A DNA stretch of 64,000 nucleotides from Vogesella indigofera. Its GTDB lineage: Bacteria > Pseudomonadota > Gammaproteobacteria > Burkholderiales > Chromobacteriaceae. Each line of letters opens with the position of its first letter. Position 1 is the stretch's first letter. Positions 27,737 to 37,441 of this stretch are shown in pieces. The position numbers and the translations under genes were made by a program. The stretch is from NCBI RefSeq assembly GCF_003633895.1, contig NZ_RBID01000016.1, positions 62,001 through 126,000 on the forward strand. Direction: 5' to 3'. A model generated the notes under the pieces. That model worked only from the letters and a program-made list of their open reading frames with translations, had not been told where the DNA came from and did not search any database.

Positions 27737-28753
27737 ATGTCTGAAACCCTGCGTATTGCTGTTGTTGGTGCCACCTCGCTGGTTGGCGAGGCCGTGCTTG
27801 AATTGCTGGCCGAACGTGCGTTGCCGATCGGCCGCGTGTTTGCGCTGGATGTGGCGGAAAAGGACGGCGAAACCGTGTCGCTGGGCAATCTCGAGCTGGA
27901 TGTGGCCACGGTGGATGACTTTGACTTTGCCAACGCCTCGCTGGCGATCTTTGTCGGCGGCAGCGAACTGTCGCGCCGCTTCGTGCCGGAAGCACGCAAC
28001 GCCGGTTGTGCCGTGATCGACTTCAGCTCGGTATACCGGCTGTCCGAGGACGTGCCGCTGGTGGTGCCCGGCATCAACGACGCCGCGCTAGATGATCTCG
28101 GCGAAGGCCTGCTGCTGGCGGTGCCGAACTGCACCGTGACACCGGTGGCCAAGGCGTTGGCCGCACTCCAGGCCAGCGGTCTGGAGCGGGTCACCATCGC
28201 CAGCTACCAGTCGGTATCCGGCACCGGCCGCGCCGCGCTGGAAGAGCTGGCCAACCAGACCACCGCGCTGTTTGGCGCCCGTGACATCGAGCTGGAGGTC
28301 TACCAGAAGCGCATCTCCTTCAACGTGCTGCCGCTGATCGGCGACGTCGACGAGCAGGGCAGCAGCGAAGAAGAACAGTCGCTGGTCGACGAGCTGCACA
28401 AGGTGCTGGGCAATCCGCAACTGCGGGTCGAGGCCAGCTGCGTGCGGGTGCCGGTCTTCTTCGGCCACGGCTGGGCGGTGACACTGCAGACCCGAGATCC
28501 GTTGAATGCGGACAAGGCGCGCGAACTGCTGGCCGCTGGCGGTCTGCAAATCGTTGACGATCCGCGTGGCGAACTGCCATATGTCACGCCACTGGAAGCA
28601 TCCGGCAACGAAGCGGTCTGGGTCAGCCGCGTGCGGCAGACCGCCGGTGGTACCGTGTCGTTCTGGCTGGCGGCCGACAATGTCCGCGCGGGTGCCGCAG
28701 AGCCTTGCGTGGCGCTGGCCGCAGCCCTGATGAAGCGTGGCTATTTTGCCTGA
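27737..28753 (+). CDS. usg: Asd-family paralogue, Usg-1 type
   Basis: A 338-aa relative of aspartate-semialdehyde dehydrogenase. The start MSETLRIAVVGATSLVGEAVLELL is a Rossmann GATSLVG; Cys132 sits in VPNCTVTP, so the position of the catalytic cysteine is kept; QSVSGTGRAALEEL and VPVFFGHG follow the family. The order asd-usg-fimV-truA is shared with Pseudomonas. Usg proteins are often thought not to be true Asd enzymes; function here unknown. AAAGA is the ribosome site. Confidence 0.88.
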   Translation: MSETLRIAVVGATSLVGEAVLELLAERALPIGRVFALDVAEKDGETVSLGNLELDVATVDDFDFANASLAIFVGGSELSRRFVPEARNAGCAVIDFSSVYRLSEDVPLVVPGINDAALDDLGEGLLLAVPNCTVTPVAKALAALQASGLERVTIASYQSVSGTGRAALEELANQTTALFGARDIELEVYQKRISFNVLPLIGDVDEQGSSEEEQSLVDELHKVLGNPQLRVEASCVRVPVFFGHGWAVTLQTRDPLNADKARELLAAGGLQIVDDPRGELPYVTPLEASGNEAVWVSRVRQTAGGTVSFWLAADNVRAGAAEPCVALAAALMKRGYFA

Positions 28754-28918
28754 GCCGGAATCTCAAGGTACTATGTCGCTATACTGATTTGGCTATTCGC
28801 TTGCAAGATTTATCAGGCCGGTTTAAAAATCGGCCGTCACCACGCTTATACAAATGGTGGATAAATGAGCGGCAACGGCGCTAGAGCAAAACAACACACC
28901 GAAAGGTAGCAAAAAAGA
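28754..28918. promoter_or_regulatory. Upstream region of fimV
   Basis: 165 bases without a gene. TTGCAA (28801) and TAAAAA (28824), 17 bases apart, could be a promoter. GGCCGGTTT/AAATCGGCC (28816-28835) forms a small hairpin at the same place. Low confidence in both. Confidence 0.3.
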
Positions 28919-31081
28919 ATGCTGGCCAAGAAAAAACTGAGCGTATTAATGCTGTCAGTGGCATTTTCTTCTGCAGCCTGGGCGGGTTTGGGGGGGGTCG
29001 TCGTCAAGTCCAATCTTGGCGAGCCGTTGCGTGCCGAAATCGAGCTGAGCAGCTCGGATGGCGATGTGCAGCGGGTTGGCCTGGCCACCCTGGATACCTT
29101 TCGCGAGTTGAAAGTCGATTACGCGCCGCTGCTGAGCAGCCTGCGCTTCACGCTGGCCCAGCGTGCCAATGGCCGCCCGTATATCCGGGTCACGTCGCTG
29201 GCGCCGATCAGCGAGCCTTATCTTCGCTTTGTGGTGGAAGCGAAAATGCCGAGCAGCCGTTCGGTGCGCGAATATACCGTGCTGCTGGATCCGGTCGATT
29301 ATGCGTTGCCGGCCAATCCGGCACCGGCACCGGTTGCGGCCCGTCCGCCGAGCGAGCGGTTGGCACCGGCGCCAAGGCTACCGTCTCCGCCGCGTGCCGC
29401 GCGCGAAATCGTCAATCGTGCGCCGCCGGACCGTATCAGCGTGCGCTCGGGGCAGACCCTGCACCAGCTGGCGGCGTCATTGGCGCTGCCCAATGTTTCG
29501 CTGCGCCAGGTGATGGCTGCGCTGCTGGAGGCAAATCCGCAGGCCTTCGTCGCCGGCAATCCCGACCAGTTGCGTGCCGGTGCCCGCCTGAAGGTGCCGT
29601 CACTGTCACAAATCCGTGCCCTCGGGCGCGAACGCAGCAACAGCCTTCTCGCCGCCGATCGTGCCCCGCAGACTACTGCGGCAGCACCCGTTGTCGCCGC
29701 CGCCGCGACGCCGACAGAAACACCGGCGCCCGCCAAACCGGCTGCCCCTACGGAACAGCTGGTGAAGCTGGAGCCGGTGACCGCTCCCGCCTCGGCGCCA
29801 GCCGTTGATGCCTCTGCAGTGGTCTCCGAACAGGCGCTGCAACTGCAGCAGGCGCAGCAAAAAATCACCGAACTGGAAAAACGCCTCAATGCGCTGCAGG
29901 CGGCGGCGTCGCCGCAACCGGCACCGGCCGCCGAGGAGCGCGGCGAGCCGTTGCTGGGTCAGATCATGGCCTACCTGCCGCTGATTGGCGGTGCGCTGGC
30001 TGCGGTCTTGCTGGGGTTGGCGGCCATCATCATGCTGCGCCGCCGTCGTGCCGCGGGTTCGGGCCACGCTGGCGCGGCCAGCACCCTGCGCAAGCAGTCG
30101 CTGCACCAGCCCAATACCGAGCCGATGACCGCCGGTAATACTTTCCTCACCGACTTCACCCGTAGCGGTACCGGCGGCGCCGAGGCCGGCGATGTCGACC
30201 CGATCGCCGAAGCCGAGGTCTACCTCGCCTACGGCCGCGACCAGCAGGCCGAGGAAATCCTGAAAGAAGCACTGGCGAAAGACCCGACCCTGCACGAGGT
30301 GCGCGCCAAGCTGCTGGAAATCTATGCGTCACGCCAAGACCGAGCCGCCTTCGAACCGCACGCCAGAGCGCTGCACGACGCGCTGGGCGGGCAGGGCACG
30401 CTGTGGGATAAGATCGCCAAACTGGGTCGCGGCATCGATCCCGCCAATGTCCTGTATGGCGGTGTTGCCGTCGCCGGCGAGGTGGTGGCCGACAGTGCCT
30501 TCACGGCGTCACCGATGGACATCGACCTCGACAACGAACTGATGGGTAGTGTGCCGGCCGCCGCTGCGGCAGTGGTAGAGCCGGTTACGCCGGCCGTGGA
30601 TGATGATCCACTGCGTGCGGCCCTGCTCGGCGACGATCCGTTCGCCGTGGATGCGCCCCCCAAGGCGCTGGCGCCGGAGCTGGATATTGAAAGCCTGCTG
30701 GCCAGCACCGAGCAGGTGGTGGCGGAACCAGCACCGCCCGAACCGGAGCCGGAAGAGAACAAGCACATGCTGGACTTCGATTTCCAGCTGGACGAGCCGG
30801 TGAGCGCCGCTAGTCCGCTGGAAACGTTGGCCGCAGCCGAGCCGGATGCCAATAGTGTCGATTTCGACTTCGGTCTGGACAGCCTGGGCGCGGAAACGCC
30901 GGCAGTCAGCACCGAAGGCATGTCGGTGTCGGACGATCCACTGTCGACCAAGCTGGATCTGGCCCGTGTCTATCTGGACATGGGGGACAAGGATGGCGCG
31001 CGCGAAGTGCTGGAAGAACTGGTGGCCGAGGCCGGCGGTTCGCTGAAGCAGGAAGCCGCCAACCTGCTGTCCTCGCTTTGA
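28919..31081 (+). CDS. fimV: FimV-type pilus assembly / polar scaffold protein
   Basis: A 720-aa protein. Signal peptide ending in AAWA (residue 22), then the FimV N-terminal domain (GLGGVVVKSNLGEPLRAEIELSSS, to about 125), a Pro-rich linker, a LysM-like peptidoglycan-binding domain (about 171-225, RISVRSGQTLHQLA), a Gln/Glu-rich coiled coil (about 300-330), one membrane helix (about 350-372, followed by RRRR) and an acidic cytoplasmic part with TPR-like helices ending in the conserved FimV C-terminus (KLDLARVYLDMGDKDGAREVLEELV). In Pseudomonas FimV organises type IV pili and cAMP signalling at the pole. A run of eight G (28990-28997) lies at codons 24-27. Confidence 0.93.
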   Translation: MLAKKKLSVLMLSVAFSSAAWAGLGGVVVKSNLGEPLRAEIELSSSDGDVQRVGLATLDTFRELKVDYAPLLSSLRFTLAQRANGRPYIRVTSLAPISEPYLRFVVEAKMPSSRSVREYTVLLDPVDYALPANPAPAPVAARPPSERLAPAPRLPSPPRAAREIVNRAPPDRISVRSGQTLHQLAASLALPNVSLRQVMAALLEANPQAFVAGNPDQLRAGARLKVPSLSQIRALGRERSNSLLAADRAPQTTAAAPVVAAAATPTETPAPAKPAAPTEQLVKLEPVTAPASAPAVDASAVVSEQALQLQQAQQKITELEKRLNALQAAASPQPAPAAEERGEPLLGQIMAYLPLIGGALAAVLLGLAAIIMLRRRRAAGSGHAGAASTLRKQSLHQPNTEPMTAGNTFLTDFTRSGTGGAEAGDVDPIAEAEVYLAYGRDQQAEEILKEALAKDPTLHEVRAKLLEIYASRQDRAAFEPHARALHDALGGQGTLWDKIAKLGRGIDPANVLYGGVAVAGEVVADSAFTASPMDIDLDNELMGSVPAAAAAVVEPVTPAVDDDPLRAALLGDDPFAVDAPPKALAPELDIESLLASTEQVVAEPAPPEPEPEENKHMLDFDFQLDEPVSAASPLETLAAAEPDANSVDFDFGLDSLGAETPAVSTEGMSVSDDPLSTKLDLARVYLDMGDKDGAREVLEELVAEAGGSLKQEAANLLSSL

Positions 31082-31102
31082 TGTCAGCGCTGGCGACCGC
31101 AG

Positions 31103-33247
31103 ATGAAAACCAACGCTAGTCACCCAAGCTTTGCCCTGCGCCCGGTGCTGGCCGGCCTGCTGACCGCCTGCGCGGTACTGCCGGCTTGGGCCGGACTCGG
31201 CGCGTTGCGGGTGCTGTCGGCGGCCGACGAGGCGTTTTATGCCGAGGTGGCGGTCGAGCCGGAGGGCGGACTCAGCGCGCCGACGGCGTCGCTGGCGTCG
31301 CTGGAGCGTTATCCGATGCTGGGGCCTTACGCCGAAGCGGTACGCCAGCTGGCGATCCGCACCAGCGAGGTGTCGCCCGGCCGCTACCTGATTACCTTGT
31401 CCGGGCCGGTGTTGCCCCGTGACCAGGGTCTGCATTTTGCCCTTGAGCTGTCATGGCCTTCCGGTCGGGCCATCCGCGAATATCACCTGCCGGCATCCGG
31501 GCAGTGGCCGGTGACACCGGACAAGAAGCCTTCGCCGCACAGTGCCTTGCCGGCGGAAAAACCGAGTTTCATCACCGGTGCCACCACACCTGCCTTCGGT
31601 GCCGGGCGTTTGCTGTCGGTGCGCGGGCTGCCGCTGCGCATGGAAGTCGAGCTGCTGGGCGACTGGCCGACGGCCGATCACTCCAGCCAGTTCCAGCTGT
31701 CGGCGCTGCACGGGCTGGGCGATGCGCAAGCGGTACGCTTTGCGCTGCGCAGCCGTGGCGGGCGTCAGTTCTTGCGGTTGCATCATCCGCAGCCGGTGAC
31801 CAGCAGCCGCATCGGTTTTGAATTGCAGGCCCGGCTGGGCGAGGCCGAGGTGGTGCGCCGTTTCAGTGTTGCGGTGCCGAAGGCCGGTCAGCGCTATCGC
31901 AAGCACGTGGCCCCGTCGGCGCAGGCGTTGCCGGTGGACGGCTACCGCGTCAAGGCGGGGGACAGCCTTAATCGGCTGGCGCTACGCTACGCCCCGGCGG
32001 CGCGGCAGTCCTGGATGGTGGCGGTGCTGGCACGCAATCCGCAGGCCTTTGCCGGCGGTGATCGCGACCTGTTGTTTGCCGGTGCCTGGCTGGTGTTCCC
32101 GGAACACAAGCCGGCGCCCACTGGCAGCACGCACGATTCGGGGGTAACCGCCCCGGCCAAGGCTGCGGCGACACCATCGGCTTCAGTCGCGCCGCCGGCC
32201 CCGGTCGCCTCTGCGCCGTCAGTCGCAGCGGCGGTACCGTCCGAGCAGATCGGCCAGCAGTTGAAGGCGGCGCAGCAGCGCATGAAATGGTTGGAAGCGG
32301 AAATCAGCCGGCTGGAGGCCAGCCCGGCGCCCGCGGTGGCGGCCAGTGCCGCACCGGCCATGCCGCCGTTGTCGGACAGCGAAGCGGCGTTTCTTGATGG
32401 CCGCTTGACGGAGTGGGTGCTGACCGGTGTTGGCGGCATTTCCGTGGCCAGCCTGCTGGCGTGGATGCTGCTGCGGCGCCGCAAGCAGAAACCGGCGGAC
32501 AGCGCAGCGGAAGCCGGCCAGACACCGGCCGCGACGCCGCCCGTGGTGGCGGCAGCGGCTGCGCTCGTGCCGCCGCCGCCCGCGCCGGCCGAGGAGATCC
32601 GGCTTGATACGGTCGACGTACTGGCCGAGGCGGACGTGCTGCTGGCTTATGGCCGCAGCGAGGCGGCCGAGAGCCTGCTGCGCAATGCCCTGCGCGCCGA
32701 GCCGGAGCGCGAGGATCTGCGCATCAAATTGCTCGACCTGATCGCCACGCAGGGTAATCGCGGCGAGTTCGAGGCGGTGGCGCTGGATGTGCTGGCGGTG
32801 TTCGGCCCACTGAGCGGTCTGTGGACGCGGGTGCAGCAGTTGGGCGCCACGCTGGACGCGGACAACCCGCTGTATCGCGCCATCGAGCGCCCGATGAGCG
32901 AACCCGTGGTGCTGGCATCCGCGCCGGCCGAGGTCGAGGCGCCCGAGGTGCCGTTGCCGGCAGCCGCTGTGGCGATTGCAGAGCCTCTGCCGCCGTCGGC
33001 GCCAGTGGCGCCGGAGCCGGAGCTGCCTGAGTTCGTGGCGCCAGAACCGGTAGCGCCGCGCCGCGTCGCCGACTTCGCCGCCAATGACCGGCAGCCGGTA
33101 TCGGTGGCGGGTGAGCTGTCGGAGCAGGCGGCGATTGCCGAGCTGGCGCAGCTGTATCGCGAGATGGGTGACAGCGAGATGGCCGATACCCTGCTGCGCG
33201 ATGCCGGGCTGCTGGAAGCGCCCAAAGAAGCGGTGGACGGTTCCTGA
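31103..33247 (+). CDS. Second FimV-like protein (diverged tandem paralogue)
   Basis: A 714-aa protein with the same architecture as fimV 22 bases upstream. Signal peptide to about AWA at 30, then GLGALRVLSAADEAFYAEVAVE (the FimV start). A second domain of similar kind covers about 170-265 (GRLLSVRGLPLRMEVELLG). A LysM-like region (about 279-335, YRVKAGDSLNRLALRYAPAA), coiled coil (about 385-410), one membrane helix (about 437-457, then RRRKQK) and cytoplasmic helical repeats (LLAYGRSEAAESLLRNAL, then AIAELAQLYREMGDSEMADTLLRDAG) follow. No clear ribosome site precedes ATG 31103, so it may depend on translation of fimV. The N-terminal part is more diverged than the C-terminal part. Confidence 0.85.
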   Translation: MKTNASHPSFALRPVLAGLLTACAVLPAWAGLGALRVLSAADEAFYAEVAVEPEGGLSAPTASLASLERYPMLGPYAEAVRQLAIRTSEVSPGRYLITLSGPVLPRDQGLHFALELSWPSGRAIREYHLPASGQWPVTPDKKPSPHSALPAEKPSFITGATTPAFGAGRLLSVRGLPLRMEVELLGDWPTADHSSQFQLSALHGLGDAQAVRFALRSRGGRQFLRLHHPQPVTSSRIGFELQARLGEAEVVRRFSVAVPKAGQRYRKHVAPSAQALPVDGYRVKAGDSLNRLALRYAPAARQSWMVAVLARNPQAFAGGDRDLLFAGAWLVFPEHKPAPTGSTHDSGVTAPAKAAATPSASVAPPAPVASAPSVAAAVPSEQIGQQLKAAQQRMKWLEAEISRLEASPAPAVAASAAPAMPPLSDSEAAFLDGRLTEWVLTGVGGISVASLLAWMLLRRRKQKPADSAAEAGQTPAATPPVVAAAAALVPPPPAPAEEIRLDTVDVLAEADVLLAYGRSEAAESLLRNALRAEPEREDLRIKLLDLIATQGNRGEFEAVALDVLAVFGPLSGLWTRVQQLGATLDADNPLYRAIERPMSEPVVLASAPAEVEAPEVPLPAAAVAIAEPLPPSAPVAPEPELPEFVAPEPVAPRRVADFAANDRQPVSVAGELSEQAAIAELAQLYREMGDSEMADTLLRDAGLLEAPKEAVDGS

Positions 33248-33249
33248 TC

Positions 33250-33861
33250 GTGTGCGGCCATCCCGCACTGGCGCTGGTGGCGTGGTTGCTGCTGGTGCTG
33301 GTGCTGCAAGCCTGGTCCTGGCTGGCGCTTTCCCTGTTGTTCCTGTGCTGTCTCCCCCTGTTATGGCGGCAGCTATCCCTCGCGCTGCGGCGCATGCGCT
33401 GGCTGCTGCTGACCCTGCTGCTGGTTACCGCCTGGTCGGTGCCGGGTGATGCGCTGTTCGCCGCCGCGTGGTCGCCGTCGCGGCAGGGGCTGGCCTTGGC
33501 ACTGCAGCAGCAGTTGCGGCTGCTGTTGCTGATGGCGAGCCTGCGCTGCGTCTGGCTGCAATTGGGGCAGCAGGGCATGCTGCAGGCGCTGGCGTGGCTG
33601 CTGCAACCGCTGGCGCGGCTCGGTCTGCCGCTGGAACGCGTGCTGCTGCGGCTGGGGCTGACGCTGTTTTATGCCGAGCACTGGTTGCAGCATCCGCCGG
33701 CGCTGAGCCTGGCGGCGTGGCGCGCGGCGCTGGCGGCGCAACTGACACAAGCCCCGGCGGATGAGGTAAAGTTAGGCTTTTCGCCGTGGACCATGCGTGA
33801 CACGTTGGCCTTGTTGCTGCTGTTGCTGTTGTCCGGCTTACTCGTGAAAGTGGGACAATGA
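33250..33861 (+). CDS. EcfT/CbiQ-like membrane protein (orphan transmembrane component)
   Basis: A 203-aa, very Leu-rich inner-membrane protein with about five helices. [21 protein letters not shown], then [21 protein letters not shown] resemble the EcfT/CbiQ family that couples ECF transporters to their ATPases. No EcfA ATPase or S-component gene is in the window. It starts at GTG 33250, two bases after the previous stop; the ribosome site is poor. Its stop overlaps the truA start (ATGA). Because it is so Leu-rich, the family call is moderate; a generic hydrophobic protein is the alternative. Confidence 0.65.
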   Translation: MCGHPALALVAWLLLVLVLQAWSWLALSLLFLCCLPLLWRQLSLALRRMRWLLLTLLLVTAWSVPGDALFAAAWSPSRQGLALALQQQLRLLLLMASLRCVWLQLGQQGMLQALAWLLQPLARLGLPLERVLLRLGLTLFYAEHWLQHPPALSLAAWRAALAAQLTQAPADEVKLGFSPWTMRDTLALLLLLLLSGLLVKVGQ

Positions 33862-34646
33862 GAGTTGCGTTGGGTGTGGAGTATGACGGCCGTGCGTTTT
33901 CCGGCTGGCAGACGCAACCCGGTGGTAACACCGTGCAGGACAAACTGAACCAGGCGCTGTCGCGCATTGCCGGCCATCCGGTGACCACCCTCGCCGCCGG
34001 CCGTACCGATGCCGGCGTGCACGCGCTGATGCAGGTAGTGCACTTCGACAGTGATGCCATCCGCCCGCTCAATGCTTGGGTGCGCGGCGTCAATGCCCAC
34101 CTGCCACCCGAGATCGCCGTGGTGTGGGCGCGGGAAGTCAGTGACGAATTTCATGCGCGCTTTTCCGCGTTTTCCCGCTCGTACCGCTATTTCCTGCTGA
34201 CGCACCCGGTGCGCCCAGGGCTGACCGCCGGTCGCGTCGGCTGGTACCACCAGCCGCTGGATGTGGCCGCGATGCGCGCGGCGGCGGCGGTACTGCTGGG
34301 GCGACACGATTTTTCCAGCTTCCGCGCGGCGGAGTGCCAGGCCAAGTCGCCGCTGAAAGATCTGCAGCAGCTGGACATCAGCGAAGTCGACGGCCTGCTG
34401 CGCTTCGACCTCACCGCCGACGCCTTCCTGCATCACATGGTGCGCAATATCGTCGGCGCGCTGCTGTATGTCGGCAGGGGCAAGCTCGATACTGCCGGCA
34501 TGGCGGCCTTGCTGGCGGCGGCGGATCGTACCAAGGCGCCGCCGACCTTCATGCCCGATGGCCTGTACCTGACCGGTGTCGGCTACCCGGCGCAGTTCGA
34601 ACTGCCGTCGCAGGCCCAGGCCGCGCGCCTGACCCTGTGGAGATAA
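33858..34646 (+). CDS. truA: tRNA pseudouridine(38-40) synthase
   Basis: A 262-aa cytoplasmic enzyme that isomerises uridines 38-40 of the tRNA anticodon stem. Start [21 protein letters not shown]; catalytic Asp51 in [19 protein letters not shown] and [20 protein letters not shown] are typical. The start overlaps the previous stop. trpF follows one base after the stop. Confidence 0.97.
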   Translation: MRVALGVEYDGRAFSGWQTQPGGNTVQDKLNQALSRIAGHPVTTLAAGRTDAGVHALMQVVHFDSDAIRPLNAWVRGVNAHLPPEIAVVWAREVSDEFHARFSAFSRSYRYFLLTHPVRPGLTAGRVGWYHQPLDVAAMRAAAAVLLGRHDFSSFRAAECQAKSPLKDLQQLDISEVDGLLRFDLTADAFLHHMVRNIVGALLYVGRGKLDTAGMAALLAAADRTKAPPTFMPDGLYLTGVGYPAQFELPSQAQAARLTLWR

Positions 34647-34647
34647 G

Positions 34648-35271
34648 ATGAGCGTTCGCATCAAAGTATGTGGCTTTACCCGCGTCGCGGATGCGGTGGC
34701 TGCGGCCAACCTTGGCATCGACGCCATCGGCCTGGTGTTCTACGACAAGAGCCCGCGCCACGTCGGCATCGCGCAGGCGCAGACCATCATCGCCGCGCTG
34801 CCGCCGTTCGTGACCGTGGTGGCGCTGTTCGTCAACGCCACGCGCGAGGAGATCGAAGCCGTGTTGGCGCAGTGTGCCATCGACGTGCTGCAGTTCCACG
34901 GTGAAGAGTTGCCGGCGTTCTGCCGCAGCTTCCACCGTCCGTACCTGAAGGCGGTGCGGGTGCAGCCGGGTACCGATCTGCAGACGTTGGCCGCACAGTA
35001 CCATGACGCGCGCGGCCTGCTGACCGATGCCTTTGTCGAGGGCGCGCACGGCGGCACCGGCAAGACCTTCGACTGGACGCTGATCCCGGCGCAGCTGCCC
35101 TTGCCGCTGATCCTGTCCGGCGGCCTGGACGAGCACAATGTTGCCGATGCGGTGCGTCGCGTACGCCCGGCGGCGGTCGATGTCTCCAGCGGTGTCGAGA
35201 CCGGCAAGGGCATCAAGAGTCCGCAGCGGGTGGCGGATTTCGTCGCCGCGGTGCGGGCGGCACAGAATTAA
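34648..35271 (+). CDS. trpF: Phosphoribosylanthranilate isomerase
   Basis: A 207-aa TIM-barrel enzyme of tryptophan synthesis. Catalytic Cys8 (IKVCGFT) and Asp127 (LLTDAFV); phosphate-binding [11 protein letters not shown] and DVSSGVE. An exact copy of the dispersed repeat (34701-34713) encodes AANL at residues 19-22 and a near copy is at 34986. Neighbours truA, trpB, trpA and accD match the usual beta/gamma order. Confidence 0.96.
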   Translation: MSVRIKVCGFTRVADAVAAANLGIDAIGLVFYDKSPRHVGIAQAQTIIAALPPFVTVVALFVNATREEIEAVLAQCAIDVLQFHGEELPAFCRSFHRPYLKAVRVQPGTDLQTLAAQYHDARGLLTDAFVEGAHGGTGKTFDWTLIPAQLPLPLILSGGLDEHNVADAVRRVRPAAVDVSSGVETGKGIKSPQRVADFVAAVRAAQN

Positions 35272-35323
35272 CACGGCGCGCCACCGCGTGCCGCTACCAT
35301 CATCAAACCATCAGGAGCATTCC

Positions 35324-36523
35324 ATGAGCAGTTATGACTTCCCCGATGCACGCGGTCACTTCGGCCCGTACGGCGGTGTCTATGTAGCGGAAACATTGAT
35401 GGCAGCACTGGACGAGCTGAATGCCGAGTATGCCCGTGCCAAGGCTGATCCGGCGTTCTGGCAGGAATATCACTACGAACTGAAGCACTTTGTCGGCCGC
35501 CCGAGCCCGATCTACCACGCCAAGCGCTGGTCGGAGCAGCTCGGCGGCGCGCAGATCTACTTCAAGCGCGAAGACCTCAATCACACCGGCGCGCACAAGG
35601 TCAACAACACCATCGGCCAGGCGCTGCTGGCGCGGCGCATGGGCAAGAAGCGCGTGATCGCCGAGACCGGCGCCGGCCAGCACGGCGTGGCCTCGGCCAC
35701 CGTCGCCGCCCGCTACGGCATGGAGTGCGTGGTGTACATGGGTTCGGAAGACGTGAAGCGTCAGGCGCCGAACGTGTTCCGCATGAAGCTGCTCGGCGCC
35801 ACCGTGGTGCCGGTGGAGTCCGGCTCCAAGACGCTGAAGGATGCGCTCAACGAGGCGATGCGCGACTGGGTGACCAATATCGACAGCACCTTCTACATCC
35901 TCGGCACCGCCGCCGGCCCGCACCCGTACCCGATGCTGGTGCGCGACTTCCAGCGCATCATCGGCATCGAGGCCAAGGAGCAGATGCAGGAAATGGTCGG
36001 CCGTCAGCCGGACATGGTGGTGGCCTGCGTCGGTGGCGGCTCCAACGCCATCGGCATTTTCCATCCTTATGTCGAGGTGGAAGGCGTGCGCCTGGTCGGC
36101 GTTGAAGCCGGTGGCGACGGGGTGGCCACCGGCCGCCACGCGGCGCCGCTGTCGGCCGGCAAGCCGGGCGTGCTGCACGGCTTCCGCAGCTACCTGATGC
36201 AGGATGAGAACGGCCAGATCATCGAGACCCACTCGGTGTCTGCCGGCCTCGACTACCCGGGCGTCGGCCCGGAGCACAGCCTGCTGAAGGACATCGGTCG
36301 CGCCGAATACGTGGCCATCAACGACGACGAGGCACTGAAGGCATTCGAGGACTGCTGCCACCTGGAAGGCATCATCCCGGCGCTGGAGTCCAGTCACGCG
36401 CTGGCCTATGCTGCCAAGATCGCGCCGACCATGGCCAAGGATCAGATCATTCTGGTCAACCTGTCCGGCCGTGGCGACAAGGACATCAACACCGTCGCCG
36501 GTCTGATGGGCCTGACCCTGTAA
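35324..36523 (+). CDS. trpB: Tryptophan synthase beta chain
   Basis: A 399-aa PLP enzyme that joins indole and serine to tryptophan. PLP lysine K92 ([10 protein letters not shown]), the glutamate region [11 protein letters not shown] and [10 protein letters not shown] phosphate loop are present. The start [20 protein letters not shown] at 35324 follows AGGAG; the frame is open 62 codons upstream inside trpF. Confidence 0.97.
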   Translation: MSSYDFPDARGHFGPYGGVYVAETLMAALDELNAEYARAKADPAFWQEYHYELKHFVGRPSPIYHAKRWSEQLGGAQIYFKREDLNHTGAHKVNNTIGQALLARRMGKKRVIAETGAGQHGVASATVAARYGMECVVYMGSEDVKRQAPNVFRMKLLGATVVPVESGSKTLKDALNEAMRDWVTNIDSTFYILGTAAGPHPYPMLVRDFQRIIGIEAKEQMQEMVGRQPDMVVACVGGGSNAIGIFHPYVEVEGVRLVGVEAGGDGVATGRHAAPLSAGKPGVLHGFRSYLMQDENGQIIETHSVSAGLDYPGVGPEHSLLKDIGRAEYVAINDDEALKAFEDCCHLEGIIPALESSHALAYAAKIAPTMAKDQIILVNLSGRGDKDINTVAGLMGLTL

Positions 36524-36530
36524 GGTGGCC

Positions 36531-36557
36531 AGGGTTGGCCGCACTGCGGCCAACCTT
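36531..36557. repeat. Inverted pair of the repeat between trpB and trpA (hairpin)
   Basis: AGGGTTGGCCGCA (36531-36543) and TGCGGCCAACCTT (36545-36557) are inverted copies with a 1-base spacer and one mismatch. No T-run follows. Confidence 0.75.
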
Positions 36558-36575
36558 TGCCGCTCCCCGATGATA

Positions 36576-36600
36576 CCGGCCTGACTGATTGTCAGGCCGG
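36576..36600 (+). other. Second hairpin before trpA
   Basis: CCGGCCTGAC and GTCAGGCCGG form a perfect 10-bp stem with a TGATT loop, five bases before the trpA ribosome site (AAGGA at 36605). It could limit read-through or tune trpA translation. Confidence 0.6.
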
Positions 36601-36617
36601 CTGCAAGGAAACGCGTG

Positions 36618-37412
36618 ATGAGCCGTATTGCTGAAACCTTTACCCGCCTGCAAGCCGCCGGCGAAAAAGCCCTGATCCCGTTCATCACCGCCGGCGATCC
36701 CGATCCCGGCCTGACCGTCAGCCTGATGCACGGTCTGGTGGAGGGCGGTGCCGACGTGATCGAACTGGGCATCCCGTTCTCCGATCCGATGGCCGACGGC
36801 CCGGTGATCCAGCGCGCCAGCGAACGCGCGCTGCTGCACAAGGTCGGCCTGCGCAACGTGCTGGACATGGTGCGCGAATTCCGCCGCAGCAACCAGCAGA
36901 CCCCGGTGGTGCTGATGGGCTACCTCAACCCGGTACACGTGCTGGGCTACGAGGTGTTTGCGCAGGAAGCCGCCGCCGCCGGTGTCGACGGCGTGCTGAC
37001 CGTGGACTGCCCGCCGGAAGAAGCGGCCGAGCTGTCGGCGGCGCTGATCGCCGCCAAACTGGATCCGGTATTCCTGATTGCACCGACCACGCCGATGGCG
37101 CGGGTCAAGCAAATCGCCGCGCTGGCACGTGGTTATGTCTACTATGTGTCACTTAAAGGCGTGACCGGTGCCGGAAATCTGGACATTGACGACGTAGCGC
37201 GTAAAATTGCCGCCCTTAGAGAATTTATTGATGTGCCGATCGGTGTCGGCTTCGGAATTCGCGATGCCGAAACGGCGCGCGCCATCTCCACCGCCGCGGA
37301 TGCGGTGGTGGTCGGTAGCCGTCTGGTGCAGGAAATCGAAGCGGCGACCCCCGAAACTGCCAAAGAGCAGCTTACCCGTCTGGTGGCATCACTGAAGGAT
37401 GCCATCCGTTAG
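36618..37412 (+). CDS. trpA: Tryptophan synthase alpha chain
   Basis: A 264-aa TIM-barrel subunit that cleaves indole-3-glycerol phosphate and channels indole to TrpB. Catalytic Glu49 ([12 protein letters not shown]) and Asp60 are present, as are ITAGDP and the loop [15 protein letters not shown] directly before the chosen ATG (36615) is an alternative start; AAGGA at 36605 fits the ATG at 8 bases. Confidence 0.97.
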   Translation: MSRIAETFTRLQAAGEKALIPFITAGDPDPGLTVSLMHGLVEGGADVIELGIPFSDPMADGPVIQRASERALLHKVGLRNVLDMVREFRRSNQQTPVVLMGYLNPVHVLGYEVFAQEAAAAGVDGVLTVDCPPEEAAELSAALIAAKLDPVFLIAPTTPMARVKQIAALARGYVYYVSLKGVTGAGNLDIDDVARKIAALREFIDVPIGVGFGIRDAETARAISTAADAVVVGSRLVQEIEAATPETAKEQLTRLVASLKDAIR

Positions 37413-37441
37413 AACAATGCTGGTCACCCGTGCCAGCACCC

